Source: Candidatus Abyssobacteria bacterium SURF_5
GTDB taxonomy: Bacteria; Abyssobacteria; SURF-5
Direction of reading: 5' to 3'
Assembly: GCA_003598085.1 (NCBI GenBank)
Contig: QZKU01000089.1
Coordinates: forward strand, 1-33,407
DNA: 33,407 nt
In this document: in pieces, positions 1-7,562 of the stretch
How positions within the stretch are numbered: position 1 is the first letter of the stretch
Layout: the number at the start of each line of letters is the position of its first letter
The notes under the pieces: generated by a model
Told to the model about the DNA's origin: nothing
Database searches by the model: none
The model's input: the letters and a program-made list of their open reading frames with translations, nothing else
Program-made: the position numbers and the translations under genes

Positions 1-1
1 C

Positions 2-184
2 CCGATCAGCTCGGCGCCCTGCAGCGCATGCCACAAAGAGGCGCCGCATCCGACCGCGCCGGCATCGCCGCACCCGCCGTTCAGCGGATTCGACTGCGCC
101 GCATGCCACCCCGGCGGAGTGCCCGGACGCCCGCCGCATCCCAATCCGGGACATGAATGCACCATCTGCCATCCAAGAGGATGA
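2..184 (+). CDS. C-terminal end of a multihaem c-type cytochrome (partial)
   Basis: An open frame enters from the left edge and ends at TGA 182-184, giving about 60 residues. It holds three CXXCH haem-attachment motifs (CSACH, CAACH, CTICH) separated by spacers rich in Pro and His, and the protein stops only four residues after the last haem motif. Such motifs covalently bind haem c in the periplasm or at the cell surface, and extra His residues often act as distal ligands. The 37-base gap to the next cytochrome gene on the same strand suggests one operon for extracytoplasmic electron transfer. The N-terminus and total haem count lie outside the window. The Pro-rich spacing differs from the five-haem modules of the downstream gene, so this is not simply another copy of that repeat. 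Confidence 0.85.
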   Translation, partial: PISSAPCSACHKEAPHPTAPASPHPPFSGFDCAACHPGGVPGRPPHPNPGHECTICHPRG

Positions 185-221
185 CCATGAATAAGCTGAA
201 AATAAAAAGGAGTATTCGGTT

Positions 222-3200
222 ATGATAATCAAGAAGACCTCTTTGCTGGCTATTGTCCTCCTGATTCTCTGTCCTGTCGTGCTGACCTCTGCCTGCAGCG
301 GTGGTGGCGGTGGCGGCGGGGGTGGTGGCGGCGACACAGGACATGTGCTTGATCAGGAAGCGGACTTCCTGGTTTCCGGCCATGCCGACGCCATGGCTGA
401 AGCTTTCGTCCATTGGGACGAAGAGGACCCTCCAGAGGTTCCGGTGACTTGCGCAAAATGCCATAACACTGCCGGTTTCCAGGACTTCCTCGGTGTCGAC
501 GGCTCTACGGTGCGGGTTGTTGATTTTGCCGTCGCCATTGATCCCGCCGCAAACAACGCATTCACCTGTGATCTCTGCCACAACAGTGAAATCGATCATT
601 GGAACTCGGTGATCTTTCCATCAGGCGCGGAGGTCACCGGACTTCAACGCGAAGCTTTCTGTATGGAGTGTCATCAGGGAAGGGAATCGACGGTGAGCGT
701 TGACGCCGCCATCGCGGCCGCCGCCCCGCCGGACGATGACACAGTCAGCGCTTCCTTGAGTTTTAAGAATGTCCATTATTTCCCTGCCGCAGCCACCTTA
801 TATGGCGGTACGGCAATGGGTGCGTATCAATACACCGGCAAATCATATGATGTCAAATTCGCTCATGTGGAAGGATTCGATACCTGCATCGACTGCCATA
901 ATCCTCATAGCCTGGAGGTGGAAGTTCAGAGCTGTCAGCCATGCCATACCGGCGCGGCTACTGCGGCTGATCTCGTGAATATCCGGATGCTCGGTTCCAC
1001 CAGAGACTATGATGGTGACGGGAACATCACTGAAGGCATGGCTCGAGAGATAGAGACTTTGCAGAGTATGCTGTATGCGGCCATTCAGGCATATGCGAGC
1101 GAGGTGGCCGGAGCGGATATCATTTATGATCCTAATGCTTACCCCTATTTCTTTGGGGATACCAACGGCAACGGTGTTGTCGATGAAGGGGAAGCGAAGT
1201 ATGCCTCATGGACAGCGCGCCTCGTTCGGGCAGCCTACAACCACCATTATGTTGTAAAAGATCCGGGCAGCTACGCGCACAATGGAAAATACATTGTCGA
1301 GCTTCTGTACGATTCTATTGAAGATATTAATTCCGCGCTCGCGCCTGCAAGCCAGATCGACCTCTCGAGCGCCCATCGTATCGATGCCGGCCACTTCGCC
1401 GGATCGGAAGAAGCTTTCCGCCATTGGGACGGCGACGGCGAAGTCTCCAGTTCGTGCAGCAGGTGCCACTCGGCGACCGGACTTGCGGAATATCTGGAGA
1501 CCGGTACCGTGGCGACACAGGCTCTGGCTAACGGTTTCCTGTGTTCGACCTGCCACGATGCCATTCCCAATTTCTCATCACAAAGACTCGCCGTGCAGGT
1601 AACTTTCCCCAGCGGGGAAGTGATCGACAGCGGCGACAACACCACAAACCTGTGTATGCAGTGCCACCAGGGGCGTGAATCGAAAGTCTCCGTCGATGCG
1701 AAAACAACAGGGAAGCCCGAGGATACTATCGATGCGACATTGAGCTTCGTCAATGTCCACTATTTCGCCGCCGGCGCCACCCGCTACGGGACAGAAGCGC
1801 TCGGCGGATATGAATACGACGGCATGTCGTATGACGGCTATTTCCCGCACGTCGCCGCCTATAGCGCGTGCAACGATTGCCACGATACTCACGCGCTTGA
1901 GCCAAAGGTGGAGGTCTGCGGGCAGTGCCACGCCGGCGTTGTGGATCCTGCCGATATGTTCAATATCCGCATGGCCGGTTCCACCGTCGATTACAATGGC
2001 AACGGCAACGTTACCGAAGGCATCAGCAGCGAGATCGAAGGTCTGCGCACTCTCCTGTATGCCGCCATTCAGGCATATCCCGCAACCGTTCCGGGCGCAA
2101 ACCCGATCGCGTACGACGGAAGCAGTTACCCCTATTTCTTTGACGACCTCAACGGCAATGGGGTAGCCGATGCGGGCGAGGGCAAATACACCACGTGGAC
2201 TCCGCGCCTGCTGAAGGCCGCTTATAACATGCAGTACACGTTGAAAGACCCGGGTTGCTCGGCTCACAACGCCAAGTACGTGATCGAGCTGCTGTACGAC
2301 GGCATCAACTCGCTCGATCCCACCGTCGCCGCCGGATTGACTCGTAACGACGAAGGCCATTTCAACGCAGCCTCTGAAGCGTTCCGGCATTGGGACGGCG
2401 ATGGTGAGGTCTCGGCGTCCTGCACGCGGTGTCACGCGCCGGCCGCTGGGTTCGATTACTATATCCAGAATGGTGTCGACTCGCCGGCGGCGCTGCCGGT
2501 CTCGTACGGGCTGACCTGCGAAACATGTCATACCGGCACGGATTTCGCCGGCTCGGCCCCCCGTAAATTCGTTCCTTCCGTCACCTTCAAAAGCGGCGTG
2601 ACCATCACCAATAATCCCGCAACCCCCGATGACTCGTTTCTGTGCATCGTTTGCCACCAGGGGCGCGAATCGAAATCAACTATAGATGCCGCTATCGGGG
2701 CCGGCAGCTTCTCGTTCAAGAACGTTCATTACCTGCCCGCCGGCGCCATTCAATACGGTTCCGACGCGATAATCGGATACCAGTATGATGGCAAGAGCTA
2801 CGTCGAGATGTTTGACCATTTCAGCCCCAACTCCGCGCAGTGCAATTTCTGCCATGAACTGGCGCCGGAGAAGCATACGTTCCACGTGGTCCTCACCACC
2901 GAATGTACCGGCTGCCATGGTCCTGTCGCGACGGTGGAGGATATCAGAACGCTCAGGGCGACGGATTATGACGGCGACACCAACAACACCGAGAGATTGA
3001 TAGATGAAATTGCCACTCTTGGGAACGCTCTGTACGCGGAGATTCAAACCTATGCTGCGACGACACTCGGCTCTCCGATTGTCTATGACGAACACGCGCA
3101 TCCGTATTTCTTCATCGACACGAACGGAAACGGCGTGCGCGATGCCGGTGAGGACTCCAAGTACACCGCATGGGATGGAGCCTTGATGAAAGCGGCGCAT

Positions 3201-3323
3201 AACTTCCAGATCTGGGTAAAAGAACCGGGAGCGTGGGCGCATAATACAAACTATATCGCCCAGTTGCTGATCGATTCGATTGAGGATTTGGGAGGAGACG
3301 TGAGCTCGTTTAAGCGACCGTAA
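222..3323 (+). CDS. 15-haem c-type cytochrome lipoprotein with three pentahaem repeats
   Basis: A 1033-residue exported electron-transfer protein. The N-terminus is a hydrophobic signal peptide ending LTSAC; Cys25 may be lipidated (an imperfect lipobox, with T at -3), and an 11-glycine linker follows. The rest is three homologous modules at roughly residues 54-385, 391-707 and 713-1030. Each has five CXXCH motifs, in the first module near residues 77, 116, 147, 222 and 238, so 15 haems are predicted. Each module also has a conserved NVHY segment that could supply an axial His, two Asp/Gly/Asn-rich EF-hand-like loops (DYDGDGN..., DTNGNG...) and a closing AHN.KY...LL.D.I helix. ATG 222 follows AAGGAG with 9 bases between. 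The upstream neighbour is another multihaem cytochrome. The role is probably periplasmic or outer-surface electron transfer; the redox partner is unknown. Module architecture is clear, specific function is not. Confidence 0.92.
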   Translation: MIIKKTSLLAIVLLILCPVVLTSACSGGGGGGGGGGGDTGHVLDQEADFLVSGHADAMAEAFVHWDEEDPPEVPVTCAKCHNTAGFQDFLGVDGSTVRVVDFAVAIDPAANNAFTCDLCHNSEIDHWNSVIFPSGAEVTGLQREAFCMECHQGRESTVSVDAAIAAAAPPDDDTVSASLSFKNVHYFPAAATLYGGTAMGAYQYTGKSYDVKFAHVEGFDTCIDCHNPHSLEVEVQSCQPCHTGAATAADLVNIRMLGSTRDYDGDGNITEGMAREIETLQSMLYAAIQAYASEVAGADIIYDPNAYPYFFGDTNGNGVVDEGEAKYASWTARLVRAAYNHHYVVKDPGSYAHNGKYIVELLYDSIEDINSALAPASQIDLSSAHRIDAGHFAGSEEAFRHWDGDGEVSSSCSRCHSATGLAEYLETGTVATQALANGFLCSTCHDAIPNFSSQRLAVQVTFPSGEVIDSGDNTTNLCMQCHQGRESKVSVDAKTTGKPEDTIDATLSFVNVHYFAAGATRYGTEALGGYEYDGMSYDGYFPHVAAYSACNDCHDTHALEPKVEVCGQCHAGVVDPADMFNIRMAGSTVDYNGNGNVTEGISSEIEGLRTLLYAAIQAYPATVPGANPIAYDGSSYPYFFDDLNGNGVADAGEGKYTTWTPRLLKAAYNMQYTLKDPGCSAHNAKYVIELLYDGINSLDPTVAAGLTRNDEGHFNAASEAFRHWDGDGEVSASCTRCHAPAAGFDYYIQNGVDSPAALPVSYGLTCETCHTGTDFAGSAPRKFVPSVTFKSGVTITNNPATPDDSFLCIVCHQGRESKSTIDAAIGAGSFSFKNVHYLPAGAIQYGSDAIIGYQYDGKSYVEMFDHFSPNSAQCNFCHELAPEKHTFHVVLTTECTGCHGPVATVEDIRTLRATDYDGDTNNTERLIDEIATLGNALYAEIQTYAATTLGSPIVYDEHAHPYFFIDTNGNGVRDAGEDSKYTAWDGALMKAAHNFQIWVKEPGAWAHNTNYIAQLLIDSIEDLGGDVSSFKRP

Positions 3324-3344
3324 CGAACGCTCTAACTGCCACCA

Positions 3345-3376
3345 CAGGCCGGGCATCTTACTCGATGTCCGGCCTG
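3345..3376 (+). terminator. Hairpin terminator after the 15-haem cytochrome gene
   Basis: Arms 3345-3357 and 3364-3376 form a 13-bp stem with one G.T-type pair and a 6-base loop, followed by a short T run (CTCGTTTT). It lies 21 bases past the cytochrome stop and between convergent genes. The T tract is on the plus side, so it best serves the cytochrome operon. Confidence 0.75.
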
Positions 3377-3448
3377 CTCGTTTTCGGAGCGCGCTATCGT
3401 GAAAAGAAAGCGCAGCGCCCCCGGCCACCAAGTTCTAGAGGAAATACC

Positions 3449-4243
3449 CTACACTTTCATTCCAGGCAGGTTCAAGGAAGCGGTGTTACCGCCGTCTACC
3501 GGCATCGCCTGGCCGGTAATGTAACTGGCTTCATCGCTGACGAGGAACAGAATGGCCGCTGCGACTTCTTCCGGCCTGCCGTAGCGCCTCAGCTCGCACC
3601 GGTAGCCGAGTTTGGCTTCCTTCCCCGTCGTGCGCGCGTAATCGAATATTGGCTGCGTCATGCCCGTCTCGATGAGGCCGGGACATACCGCATTCACTCG
3701 CACATTATATCCGCCGAGGTCGCAGGCTGACGTTTGGGTAAAGTTGATCAATGCGGCTTTTGAGGCGCTGTAGGCGTTTCCGCCTGCGCCCGAGCGGATG
3801 CCAGCGACGGAAGCAGTATTTACAATGGAGCCCGACCTGCGCTGCTGCATGTGACGGGCAACATGCTTTGTGGCGTAAACGGCGCCCATCAAATTCACGC
3901 CGAAAACCCGGTGCCAGTCCTCTGCCTCTTCATCTTCAACGCTCCGATAACCGCTTGATATCCCGGCATTGTTGCACAGGATATCCACCTGCGAATACGT
4001 GTTCAGGGCGAGTTCGATCAGGTTCTTCACTTCCTCTTCCACCGCCACGTTCGTCCTTTGCACTATTGCGGCTCCGCCCTGATTCTTTATCTGATCCGCG
4101 ACCGCATTCAGGTCCTCTTCGTTCACGTCGGCAAGCACCACTTTTGCGCCTTCGCGCGCGAATAACAAAGCTGTAGCTTTGCCGATTCCGCTTGCCGCAC
4201 CCGTTATTATCGCAACCTTGCCCGATAATCGCCCGTCTCTCAT
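3449..4243 (-). CDS. Short-chain dehydrogenase/reductase (SDR), NAD(P)-dependent
   Basis: A 264-residue classical SDR, the usual length for the family. The N-terminal Rossmann motif TGAASGIG binds NAD(P), the family motif NNAG follows, and the catalytic residues are the Ser of the NTAS segment and the Tyr/Lys of YSASK. The C-terminal ITGQAMPVDGG segment is typical of FabG-like SDRs. An acidic Asp after the second beta strand (VVLADV) favours NAD(H) over NADP(H), by analogy with the family. I start at ATG 4243 because AAGGAG sits six bases upstream; the frame could extend to a TTG at 4264, but that lacks a ribosome site. It follows the MOT1-type transporter by 88 bases on the same strand and may be co-transcribed. 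The substrate cannot be deduced; FabG itself is less likely without fatty-acid genes nearby. Confidence 0.9.
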   Translation of the reverse strand: MRDGRLSGKVAIITGAASGIGKATALLFAREGAKVVLADVNEEDLNAVADQIKNQGGAAIVQRTNVAVEEEVKNLIELALNTYSQVDILCNNAGISSGYRSVEDEEAEDWHRVFGVNLMGAVYATKHVARHMQQRRSGSIVNTASVAGIRSGAGGNAYSASKAALINFTQTSACDLGGYNVRVNAVCPGLIETGMTQPIFDYARTTGKEAKLGYRCELRRYGRPEEVAAAILFLVSDEASYITGQAMPVDGGNTASLNLPGMKV

Positions 4244-4331
4244 TACCCTCTCCTTACCAATCAATTTCTGAAAAGATATCGGCCGACTCCCAGCCGCTCT
4301 TTAACGGTTAATGAAGGAATGGAGGTAACAA

Positions 4332-5561
4332 TTACAATCGCACCCACTGCCGATGCAGGAGCTGATACAGAATTATTCCGGCAAGAAAGGCAATCCCCAT
4401 ATTCCACATGGCAATGCCGGCCACCACAAGCATTACATAGACATCCTCTTTCTTGTTTCCGATATCTCTTGTTGTAATGGCCAGCTCGGTTCCGGCGAAA
4501 AACAGGATGACGCCCAGGATGGCTTTCGGAAACGCCTGGAAAAGCAAGCCGATGGACTGGCTGAAGAACAGGCCGAGCACGAGGAGGATGCATCCCAACA
4601 TCACCAATGAGCCACCGGTACGGGCGCCGAATCTTACGTGCCCCGCCATTCCGCCGGCTCCATGACACATCGGGATCCCGCCGAAAGGAGCCGACACCAG
4701 ATTCATCACGCCCTGCGAGACCGCCATTAAACGATCCGTCACCGGTCGATCCGGAAAGAGTTCGTTGTTCTCCGCGCGGATCGCGATGACTGCATTGCCG
4801 ATGGTAAGAGGAATCTGAGGAATAGCCAATATGAAGGTGCCCGCCACCATCTCTTTCCAGGTGGTTCGAGCCAGCGTGAATTCAGGCCACCGAAAATCGG
4901 GGCGCAGTGTCGCTATCGCGTCAGTAAGGGATTGATCCAATTGGAACGCGCCGATTATGCCGAGCAGAAGCAGCGCGAACATTGCCGGAACCTTCGGATA
5001 TGTCAGGAGGAGATAGGTCACAATCAGGCCGACTATCGCCAGCCATGGGGTCACCCGCATCATACGAACGCCCTCGGTTATGAAAGAAAGCCCCAGCCCC
5101 AACACAATTCCGCGGATTATGGGCTTTGTCGCAAGTTTTGTAACGACATTGATAAACCTTGTCGTTCCCGCCAGAAACCAGAATATGCCGGTGAACAATC
5201 CGGCGCCGCAAATCATGCCCGCGCTGATGCCGCCGCCGGAGGCGATTGCCGCGCCTCCTATCGCTTTCATCGGCTGTACCGGTATCGGCGTCTTATAGTA
5301 CAGGCCTGCGGCGATCAGTGAAATTCCGAACATGAAGAGGATACCCAGCGGGTCGATGTCCATCACGGCGATGTAGCCGACCACAAAAGGAATCAGCGTC
5401 CCCAGGTCTCCAAACGCGCCGGCTAGCTCAATATGGTCGTAGCGGTTCTTCCCCAGCCTCGCCCGGCTGGTCCACGGAATCTCTACCGTCTCCGCCGCCG
5501 GCTTCAGAGGGGTCTCCTCCCCGGGCGCATGGGATGCGGATTTCAGGTCGTTAGTTTGCAC
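4332..5561 (-). CDS. MOT1-type molybdate/sulfate transporter
   Basis: A 409-residue integral membrane protein with about ten hydrophobic segments. It carries the repeated signatures of the MOT1/SulP-related family: GAFGDLGTLIPF near the first membrane segment, PVQPMKAIGG in the first half, and PMCHGAGGMAGH followed by FGARTG in the second half. Family members move molybdate, and in some cases possibly sulfate or tungstate, across the inner membrane. The start is read as GTG 5561, preceded by AAGGA with about seven bases between; no in-frame ATG fits better. The C-terminus ends shortly after the last membrane segment. An SDR gene lies downstream. The AOR-family enzyme 10 kb away would need tungstate or molybdate and the APS reductase/sulfite reductase genes need sulfate, so either substrate suits the region. 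Substrate choice is inference. Confidence 0.85.
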   Translation of the reverse strand: MQTNDLKSASHAPGEETPLKPAAETVEIPWTSRARLGKNRYDHIELAGAFGDLGTLIPFVVGYIAVMDIDPLGILFMFGISLIAAGLYYKTPIPVQPMKAIGGAAIASGGGISAGMICGAGLFTGIFWFLAGTTRFINVVTKLATKPIIRGIVLGLGLSFITEGVRMMRVTPWLAIVGLIVTYLLLTYPKVPAMFALLLLGIIGAFQLDQSLTDAIATLRPDFRWPEFTLARTTWKEMVAGTFILAIPQIPLTIGNAVIAIRAENNELFPDRPVTDRLMAVSQGVMNLVSAPFGGIPMCHGAGGMAGHVRFGARTGGSLVMLGCILLVLGLFFSQSIGLLFQAFPKAILGVILFFAGTELAITTRDIGNKKEDVYVMLVVAGIAMWNMGIAFLAGIILYQLLHRQWVRL

Positions 5562-5831
5562 GAGAACATCCTTTAAGCGGGCGTATTATTACTACTGCGG
5601 GAAACAATCTCGAATTTTAGGCTAGCACATTTTTTGCGAAAATACAACGAGGGCACGAAGGCAGGGAAAACCTCAAACCATGCTGAAAATAATCGCTATG
5701 GACAAGGCTGCGAATGGAAATCGGCGGAAATATCACTGCGTTTGCCCATTACGCGTCCAACTGAGGCACTCGACACTTATCGCCGATCCCATGCTCATTC
5801 ATCCTTTTGGGGGGTCTTTGTACTCTTGCTC

Positions 5832-6848
5832 TTAAACCCGCTCGCGAAAGCTTTCTCCGTGAGGAAAGATGCCGGGATACCCGCCCGTATGAATAAAGAC
5901 CAGGTTCTCGTCTTTTCGGAAGGTGCCTTTGCGGACCAGGTCGAGCATGCCCGCCATGGTCTTGCCGGTATAGACAGGATCAAGGAAAACCCCCTCAAGC
6001 CGCGCCAGCAACTTGATCGCTTCAATGCAAGCGGGAGTCGATTTCCCGTAGGTCTCCCCATAATAGTCGTAATGGACGGTGACTTCTCCGGACTTCGCAT
6101 TGAGCTGCACATCAAGGAGGTCCCCGATCTGGTTGACGATCGTCTCGATCGGCGGCAACCCGAGCGCGGCGAGCGAACCCTTCTTGCTCACAGCGACGCC
6201 ATGAACGGTCGCCGGCATATCCAGGTATTTCACCCCCGCCAATAGTCCCGCCTGAGTGCCGCTGCTGCCCATTGCAACAAAGATGTGATCGATCCTCAGC
6301 CCCATCTCGCGCGCCTGATCGAACATCTCGATTGCAGCCAAAAAATAACCGACGTCCCCGAGCGGAGTGGAGCCGCCGGGAGGGATCATGTAAACGCTGC
6401 GCCCTTGCTCATTCAGCTCTTGGACTTTATCAAAAATCGCAAGTTGCATGCTCTCCATGTTAGACTCGTTGGTAAAATCGGGCAAAAATAAATATTCGCA
6501 GCCCATGATCTCGTCGAGCAGGAGATTGCCGGTGAGCGCGTCCGCGCGGCTGCCGGAAAGAATGAGGAAGCTCTTGAGGTTGTATTTGCAGGCGGCGGCA
6601 GCAGTCATACGACAGTGGTTGGACTGCACCGCCCCAAACGTCAAAAGCGTGTCAGCTTTGTTTTGGATCGCGTCAGCGAGCAGGAACTCGAGTTTTCGCG
6701 CCTTATTGCCGCCCGTCGCGAGGCCGGTCATGTCGTCGCGCTTCATCCAGATCTGCGGTCCGCCGAGGTGCTTCGTGAGGTTGGGCAAGAACTCGAGCGG
6801 AGTGGGCAGAAACGCAAGCGGGACGCGGGGTATATGATTCAACTTCAT
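5832..6848 (-). CDS. PLP-dependent D-cysteine desulfhydrase / ACC deaminase family enzyme
   Basis: A 338-residue fold-type II PLP enzyme. The Schiff-base lysine is in GGNKARKLEF (Lys49), followed by a conserved GAVQSNHCR segment and, in the C-terminal half, a Gly-rich GSSGTQAG phosphate-binding loop. Length and motifs match the group holding D-cysteine desulfhydrase, 1-aminocyclopropane-1-carboxylate deaminase and L-cysteate sulfo-lyase. D-cysteine desulfhydrase would yield pyruvate, ammonia and sulfide. Separating these activities needs alignment of active-site residues I cannot do reliably here. ATG 6848 has AGGAG seven bases upstream; the TTG immediately before it is not preferred. It lies 38 bases after the diiron protein gene, so the two are probably co-transcribed. 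A sulfur role would suit the sulfate-assimilation genes elsewhere in the window, but that is inference. Confidence 0.85.
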   Translation of the reverse strand: MKLNHIPRVPLAFLPTPLEFLPNLTKHLGGPQIWMKRDDMTGLATGGNKARKLEFLLADAIQNKADTLLTFGAVQSNHCRMTAAAACKYNLKSFLILSGSRADALTGNLLLDEIMGCEYLFLPDFTNESNMESMQLAIFDKVQELNEQGRSVYMIPPGGSTPLGDVGYFLAAIEMFDQAREMGLRIDHIFVAMGSSGTQAGLLAGVKYLDMPATVHGVAVSKKGSLAALGLPPIETIVNQIGDLLDVQLNAKSGEVTVHYDYYGETYGKSTPACIEAIKLLARLEGVFLDPVYTGKTMAGMLDLVRKGTFRKDENLVFIHTGGYPGIFPHGESFRERV

Positions 6849-6886
6849 CAATCTTCTCCTGTCTCACGGATCGCTTTTAAGGGTAG

Positions 6887-7381
6887 TTACTTTCGCAGAA
6901 GGGATTCGAGCCTCTTCACATGATCCTGCTCCTCGCTGATCAGACTGTGAAGCGCGGCTCTTCCCGTCTTGTTTTGCGTGTTCGCGAGAATCTGATTATA
7001 GAACATGATCGATCGTTTTTCCACCTCAATCGCGAGGCGAACCGCTTCCTGGGGAGTGCACAGGATATCGGCGACCCGCTCGGGGTCTTTCAAAATGTCA
7101 AACACCTTGGAATCAGCGATGTCGGCAAGTGTTTCTCCTTCATCTGTGACTCCATACTGCCTTGCCAGTTCTTCTACCTTCTCACTGAAAAGATTCAGGT
7201 GGGCGCGCTCGTCTCGAATCAGCATCTGGAGAACATCGAGAATCTTCGGCTTGAGGATCTCATCGAGCATTCGGGAATAATAGTAGATCCCGTCCTCCTC
7301 CATCTTGCGCGCTATGCGATACGCCTCCAATTCGTCAAAATCGAAGATTCTTATTTCGTCATCCGAAAAATCGATCTTCAT
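6887..7381 (-). CDS. Rubrerythrin-like diiron ferritin-like domain protein
   Basis: A 164-residue all-helical protein with two Glu/ExxH half-sites typical of ferritin-like diiron carboxylate proteins. The first helix pair has KMEEDG and DERAH (about residues 26-61); the second has VEKRSI and a closing EEQDH. It has no C-terminal rubredoxin Cys4 domain, so it is a short erythrin form and not full rubrerythrin. Family members reduce peroxide or handle iron in anaerobes. Two ATGs lie close together. At 7387 the ribosome site GAGGAGG abuts the codon, while ATG 7381 has a normal six-base spacing, so I take 7381. A -35/-10 pair lies upstream at 7476-7504 and the PLP enzyme gene follows. The exact activity (peroxidase, or sulfur or iron metabolism) is not fixed by sequence. 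Confidence 0.85.
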   Translation of the reverse strand: MKIDFSDDEIRIFDFDELEAYRIARKMEEDGIYYYSRMLDEILKPKILDVLQMLIRDERAHLNLFSEKVEELARQYGVTDEGETLADIADSKVFDILKDPERVADILCTPQEAVRLAIEVEKRSIMFYNQILANTQNKTGRAALHSLISEEQDHVKRLESLLRK

Positions 7382-7475
7382 GCTCATCCTCCTCGTGCCA
7401 TTGCCGTCGCGACAACCGCTTTTTGGCGCTAAGCGAGACGCTCTTCACGATATCGAAAAGCAGCATCCCTCCGGA

Positions 7476-7504
7476 ATTCTAGCATAGGGCGGCAGTATCA
7501 GCAA
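7476..7504 (-). promoter_or_regulatory. Candidate sigma70-type promoter for the diiron protein/PLP enzyme pair
   Basis: On the minus strand TTGCTG (7504-7499), a 17-base spacer and TAGAAT (7481-7476) lie 95 bases upstream of the diiron protein ATG. The -10 is good and the -35 is partial. Confidence 0.5.
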
Positions 7505-7516
7505 ACATAGAGAGAC

Positions 7517-7538
7517 GCTCCGAACCTTTGTTCGAAGC
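7517..7538 (-). terminator. Hairpin terminator after the GPAT-GpsA fusion gene
   Basis: Arms 7517-7525 and 7530-7538 pair over nine positions (one G.U) around a 4-base loop. On the minus strand a pyrimidine-rich GTCTCTCTATGTTT tract follows. It sits 25 bases past the stop of the fusion gene and just upstream of the next promoter, as expected for a transcript end. Confidence 0.6.
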
Positions 7539-7562
7539 ATACAGGACGAGCGAACCGGGATC

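Noticed and set aside
81-599. Open frame on the minus strand opposite the cytochrome genes
   Set aside because: It lies across two CXXCH-rich genes on the plus strand and has no recognisable features; a shadow of their GC-rich codon use.
1578-2657. Long minus-strand frame opposite the 15-haem cytochrome
   Set aside because: It mirrors the repeat structure of the real gene and has no ribosome site or domain motif.
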